Shown here piece after piece: positions 21,738-23,792 of a DNA stretch of 23,792 nt. The notes below the pieces were generated by a model. It did no database searches, was not told the DNA's origin, and worked only from the letters and a program-made list of their open reading frames with translations. Both the position numbers and the translations under genes were made by a program. The stretch is from contig CAZTLI010000023.1 in NCBI GenBank assembly GCA_964614375.1, positions 1-23,792 on the forward strand. The letters are read 5' to 3'. The stretch comes from CAZTLI01 sp964614375 (lineage in GTDB: Bacteria > Chloroflexota > Anaerolineae > Aggregatilineales > Phototrophicaceae). Every line of letters begins with the position of its first letter. The stretch's first letter is position 1.

Positions 21738-21790
21738 CATTTGCGACATTTGCACACTCTGCGAAACGCATGTATGCGCCCTTTGTGTTT
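21738..21790 (-). repeat. Degenerate CGCAAAG repeat 3' of the amidohydrolase gene
   Basis: On the minus strand, right after the amidohydrolase stop: AACACAAAGGGCGCATACATG, then CGTTTCGCAGAGTGTGCAAATGT and CGCAAATGG. The segment TGCGAAACGCA (21760-21770 on the plus strand) followed by a short hairpin also occurs in the repeat 3' of DUF1800 (1997-2007). Confidence 0.7.
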
Positions 21791-21794
21791 CAGG

Positions 21795-23126
21795 CTACGG
21801 TTTATAGGTCTGGATGCGGTTGGCGGATTCGCGGCGTGCCATGCGTTCCATACGTTTGGTGACTTCGGCATAAATTTCGGCTTTGTCCAGCGTCAACACC
21901 TTGCGATCCCGCATGACCACCTCGCCATCGACTATGACCGTTTGCACATCGCTGGCACGGATGTTATAGACCAGATTCGCCGCCATATTGTGCAGCGGGA
22001 TACTGTGCGCGCCATAAACATCCACCAGAATTACATCCGCCAATTTACCCGGTGCGAGGTCGCCTAAATCGTTGGGCATTCCAAAAACGGCGGCGCTCTC
22101 CTGCGTGGCGATAGTCAACGCCTGGGGAATGGTGAGGTTGCGGGCGTCGTTCGTGCGGATTTTTTGCAGCATGGCGGCCAGGCGCATCGCTTCCATGATG
22201 TCCAGCGTATTGTTGCTGCACGCGCCGTCTGTCCCCAACCCGACCTTAATCCCGGCAGTGCGGAAATCGGTAACGGGCGCATACCCCATCGCCAGCTTCA
22301 TATAGGTCTTGGGTGTGTGGGCGATCCCGACCTGATACTGTGTGAGGGTTTCGATGTCGCCGGGAGTCGCGCCGCAGACATGCGCGAGAATCGTCGGTTG
22401 GTCGAGGATGCCCGTGTATTCCAACACTTCGATAGGCGTCTTGCCATGCGCTTGCAGGCTGGCTTCGGTCTGCTCGATGGTTTCCGCCGCGTGAATATGC
22501 AGCATCAGACCGAGCTTTTCGGCGAGTTGCGCTGATTGATGCAGAAAATCGTCATCACAGGTATAGGGTGCGTGGGGCGCAAGACAGGTGCGGATACGTC
22601 CGTTAGCGGCGTTTTGCCAGCGTTGGGCAAAGGCCCCGCCGACCTGCTCAATTTGTTCATAACCATTGCTGCTGAACATCGCCCAACCGAGCAAGGCACG
22701 AGTCCCCGCTTTTTCGACGGCTTCGGCGGCTTCGTCCATATAGAAGTAATGGTCATTGACGCTGGTCACGCCTGCTTCAATCATCTCCAACAAGCCTAGC
22801 TGCATCCCCCAGTAGACATCACCTTGTTGCAGGTTGCTTTCCAGCGGCCAGATATAATCGTTGAACCATTCGTTGAGATTGACATCTTCTGCCAATCCGC
22901 GCCAATAGACCATCGGCGTGTGGGCGTGGGTATTGATCAGACCGGGCATTGCCAGTTTGCCGCGCGCATCAATCACCTGCGGGAAGTGCGACGCATCGAC
23001 TTTGCCCGTTGGCTGAATCGCTTCGATACGATTGCCTTTGATGAGGATGTCGTGGGCGTCGAGGATGGTGACCTGTTCGTTATGGATTTGCAGGACGCGG
23101 GCGTTCTGTATCAATGTGTCTGTCAT
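21795..23126 (-). CDS. Amidohydrolase, MTA/SAH deaminase-like
   Basis: A 443-residue zinc-type amidohydrolase of the ATZ/TRZ group, closest by eye to 5-methylthioadenosine/S-adenosylhomocysteine deaminase (MtaD). That enzyme deaminates these by-products to the inosine forms. Expected metal and active-site residues are H67 and H69 (INTHAHTPM), HAPYT (185-189), H210/H212 and E215 (LHIHAAET), H249 (AHVCG) and D300 (GLGTDGACSNN). A GGAG 6-7 nt before the ATG at 23126 selects this start. An ATG at 23138 overlaps the binding site itself. It is divergent from the DinB-like gene. A link to the SAM-dependent methyltransferases in the window is plausible; other purine or triazine substrates remain possible. 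Confidence 0.88.
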   Translation of the reverse strand: MTDTLIQNARVLQIHNEQVTILDAHDILIKGNRIEAIQPTGKVDASHFPQVIDARGKLAMPGLINTHAHTPMVYWRGLAEDVNLNEWFNDYIWPLESNLQQGDVYWGMQLGLLEMIEAGVTSVNDHYFYMDEAAEAVEKAGTRALLGWAMFSSNGYEQIEQVGGAFAQRWQNAANGRIRTCLAPHAPYTCDDDFLHQSAQLAEKLGLMLHIHAAETIEQTEASLQAHGKTPIEVLEYTGILDQPTILAHVCGATPGDIETLTQYQVGIAHTPKTYMKLAMGYAPVTDFRTAGIKVGLGTDGACSNNTLDIMEAMRLAAMLQKIRTNDARNLTIPQALTIATQESAAVFGMPNDLGDLAPGKLADVILVDVYGAHSIPLHNMAANLVYNIRASDVQTVIVDGEVVMRDRKVLTLDKAEIYAEVTKRMERMARRESANRIQTYKP

Positions 23127-23164
23127 GGTGTGCTCCATCAGTGATAATACATCGTAATCATCAC

Positions 23165-23170
23165 ATTATA
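23165..23170 (-). promoter_or_regulatory. -10 box of the amidohydrolase gene
   Basis: The minus strand reads TATAAT here, placing the start of transcription about 30 nt before the ATG. No clear -35 is present. CACATTAT occurs twice (23163-23170 and 23175-23182, 12 bp apart), which could be a regulator site. Confidence 0.45.
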
Positions 23171-23328
23171 GACCACATTATCGTGACCGTAAGGCCGTAT
23201 TGGTCTAGCCTGTGCCATTCCTGTACACAAATCCCGCTGGCTGCTCACCGGATTCCACAGCGCGTAACGAAAGAATGTGTACAATAACAGACAGCACCAT
23301 TCACCCGGATAGCGAAGCGGAGACTCCC

Positions 23329-23792
23329 ATGCACCTCAAGGATGTGCTGCGATATGGTCACGAAACAGTCTTAAAATCTGTCGATGGCTTGCCCCATAGC
23401 GATTGGCAAACAACGGGCGTATGTGGCGTATGGTCGGTGAAAGACATCATCGCCCATCTTGCATCCTATGAATATCTGTTGATTGATGCGCTCAACAGCT
23501 TGATGGGCACAACATCGACGCCTTATCTCCAACAGTTATTCACCCAGGGCGCGTCCTTCAACGATGTTGAAGTGGCGGCGCGTAAATCCAAATCGCCAGA
23601 AGAGACCATGAACGAGTATGTCGAGACCTATGAACGCGGTCTGGCGCTGCTGGATAAACTCCCCGACCATCTCATGAACAAAACAGGCGCACTCGCATGG
23701 TATGGCGAGGAATACGATTTAGAGGATTTTGTCGTCTACACCTTTTATGGGCACAAGCGCGAACACACCGGACAAATCGGCCTGTTTCGGGG
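23329..23792 (+). CDS. DinB-like (DinB/YfiT superfamily) protein, cut by window edge
   Basis: An ATG at 23329 with GGAG about 7 nt upstream opens a frame that continues to the window end (154 codons seen). The pattern fits the DinB/YfiT four-helix bundle: WSVKDIIAHLASYE with H43, and near the end YTFYGHKREHTGQI with H142 and H146. These three histidines form the family's metal site. Members include thiol-dependent transferases and proteins of unknown role. The 3' end is missing, probably only a few residues. A TACAAT at 23280-23285 may be its -10 box. It is divergent from the amidohydrolase gene. Confidence 0.82.
   Translation, partial: MHLKDVLRYGHETVLKSVDGLPHSDWQTTGVCGVWSVKDIIAHLASYEYLLIDALNSLMGTTSTPYLQQLFTQGASFNDVEVAARKSKSPEETMNEYVETYERGLALLDKLPDHLMNKTGALAWYGEEYDLEDFVVYTFYGHKREHTGQIGLFR

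Noticed and set aside
23199..23208. ATTGGTCTAG, matching an arm of the inverted repeat at the R-M promoter
   Set aside because: A single copy without its inverted partner. One 10-mer match in 24 kb is not significant.
1..23792. Search for tRNA, rRNA, CRISPR arrays, transposases and integrase genes
   Set aside because: No T-loop/anticodon pattern, repeat-spacer array or transposase-like protein could be seen. Repeats present are short hairpins and degenerate unit arrays only.

Overview
The window is a bacterial chromosomal segment, mostly GC-rich (high fifties percent by eye). It holds 20 protein-coding calls (two cut by the window edges, one a small doubtful ORF) and one decayed gene. There is no rRNA, tRNA or CRISPR array. 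The gene families suggest a Chloroflexota lineage close to Anaerolineae: a paired DUF1800/DUF1501 export module, SH3b/FecR-like secreted proteins, a sortase-type MPATG-tailed protein, DinB-like and LCM-type methyltransferase genes, and 4-hydroxybutyryl-CoA dehydratase. This assignment is inference, because no phylogenetic marker was compared.

Layout. 1-5100 (minus strand): the start of an unknown gene, DUF1501, DUF1800, then the conserved GTPase YchF. 5169-6915 (minus): an AT-rich type II restriction-modification module of the DpnII/MboI type, with a Dam-family adenine methylase overlapping a DpnII-family endonuclease by 8 nt. 7129-9446 (plus): a secreted SH3b/FecR-like protein and a crotonase. 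9690-14614 (plus): a methyltransferase with a long acidic tail, a CBS-domain protein coupled to an ArsB/NhaD-type ion transporter, and a PMT/ArnT-type membrane glycosyltransferase. 14798-16550 (minus): a three-gene operon joined by two ATGA overlaps (DUF11-like surface protein, lipoprotein, endonuclease III). 16703-20062 (plus): 4-hydroxybutyryl-CoA dehydratase, a toxin-antitoxin locus with a wrecked RelE-type toxin, and a DAO-family FAD oxidoreductase. 20431-23792: an LCM-type methyltransferase convergent with an NTF2-like protein, an MTA/SAH-deaminase-like amidohydrolase, and the start of a DinB-like gene.

Three patterns cut across genes. First, GATC, the predicted target of the R-M system, is rare throughout: I count 25 sites where about 90 would be expected by composition. 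There is none between 722 and 8332, and 8 of the 25 fall in one methyltransferase gene. Second, small hairpin repeats with a shared TGTAGG-like flank sit just after the stop codons of four plus-strand genes. Their stem arms differ but remain complementary. Third, degenerate CGCAAAG/CACAGAG repeats occur directly 3' of five genes, always in the same orientation relative to the gene.

Several starts were moved to match ribosome binding sites or family alignment: DUF1800, YchF, the DpnII-like enzyme, the tailed methyltransferase, the CBS protein, the glycosyltransferase, Nth, the antitoxin, the LCM methyltransferase, the NTF2-like protein and the amidohydrolase.
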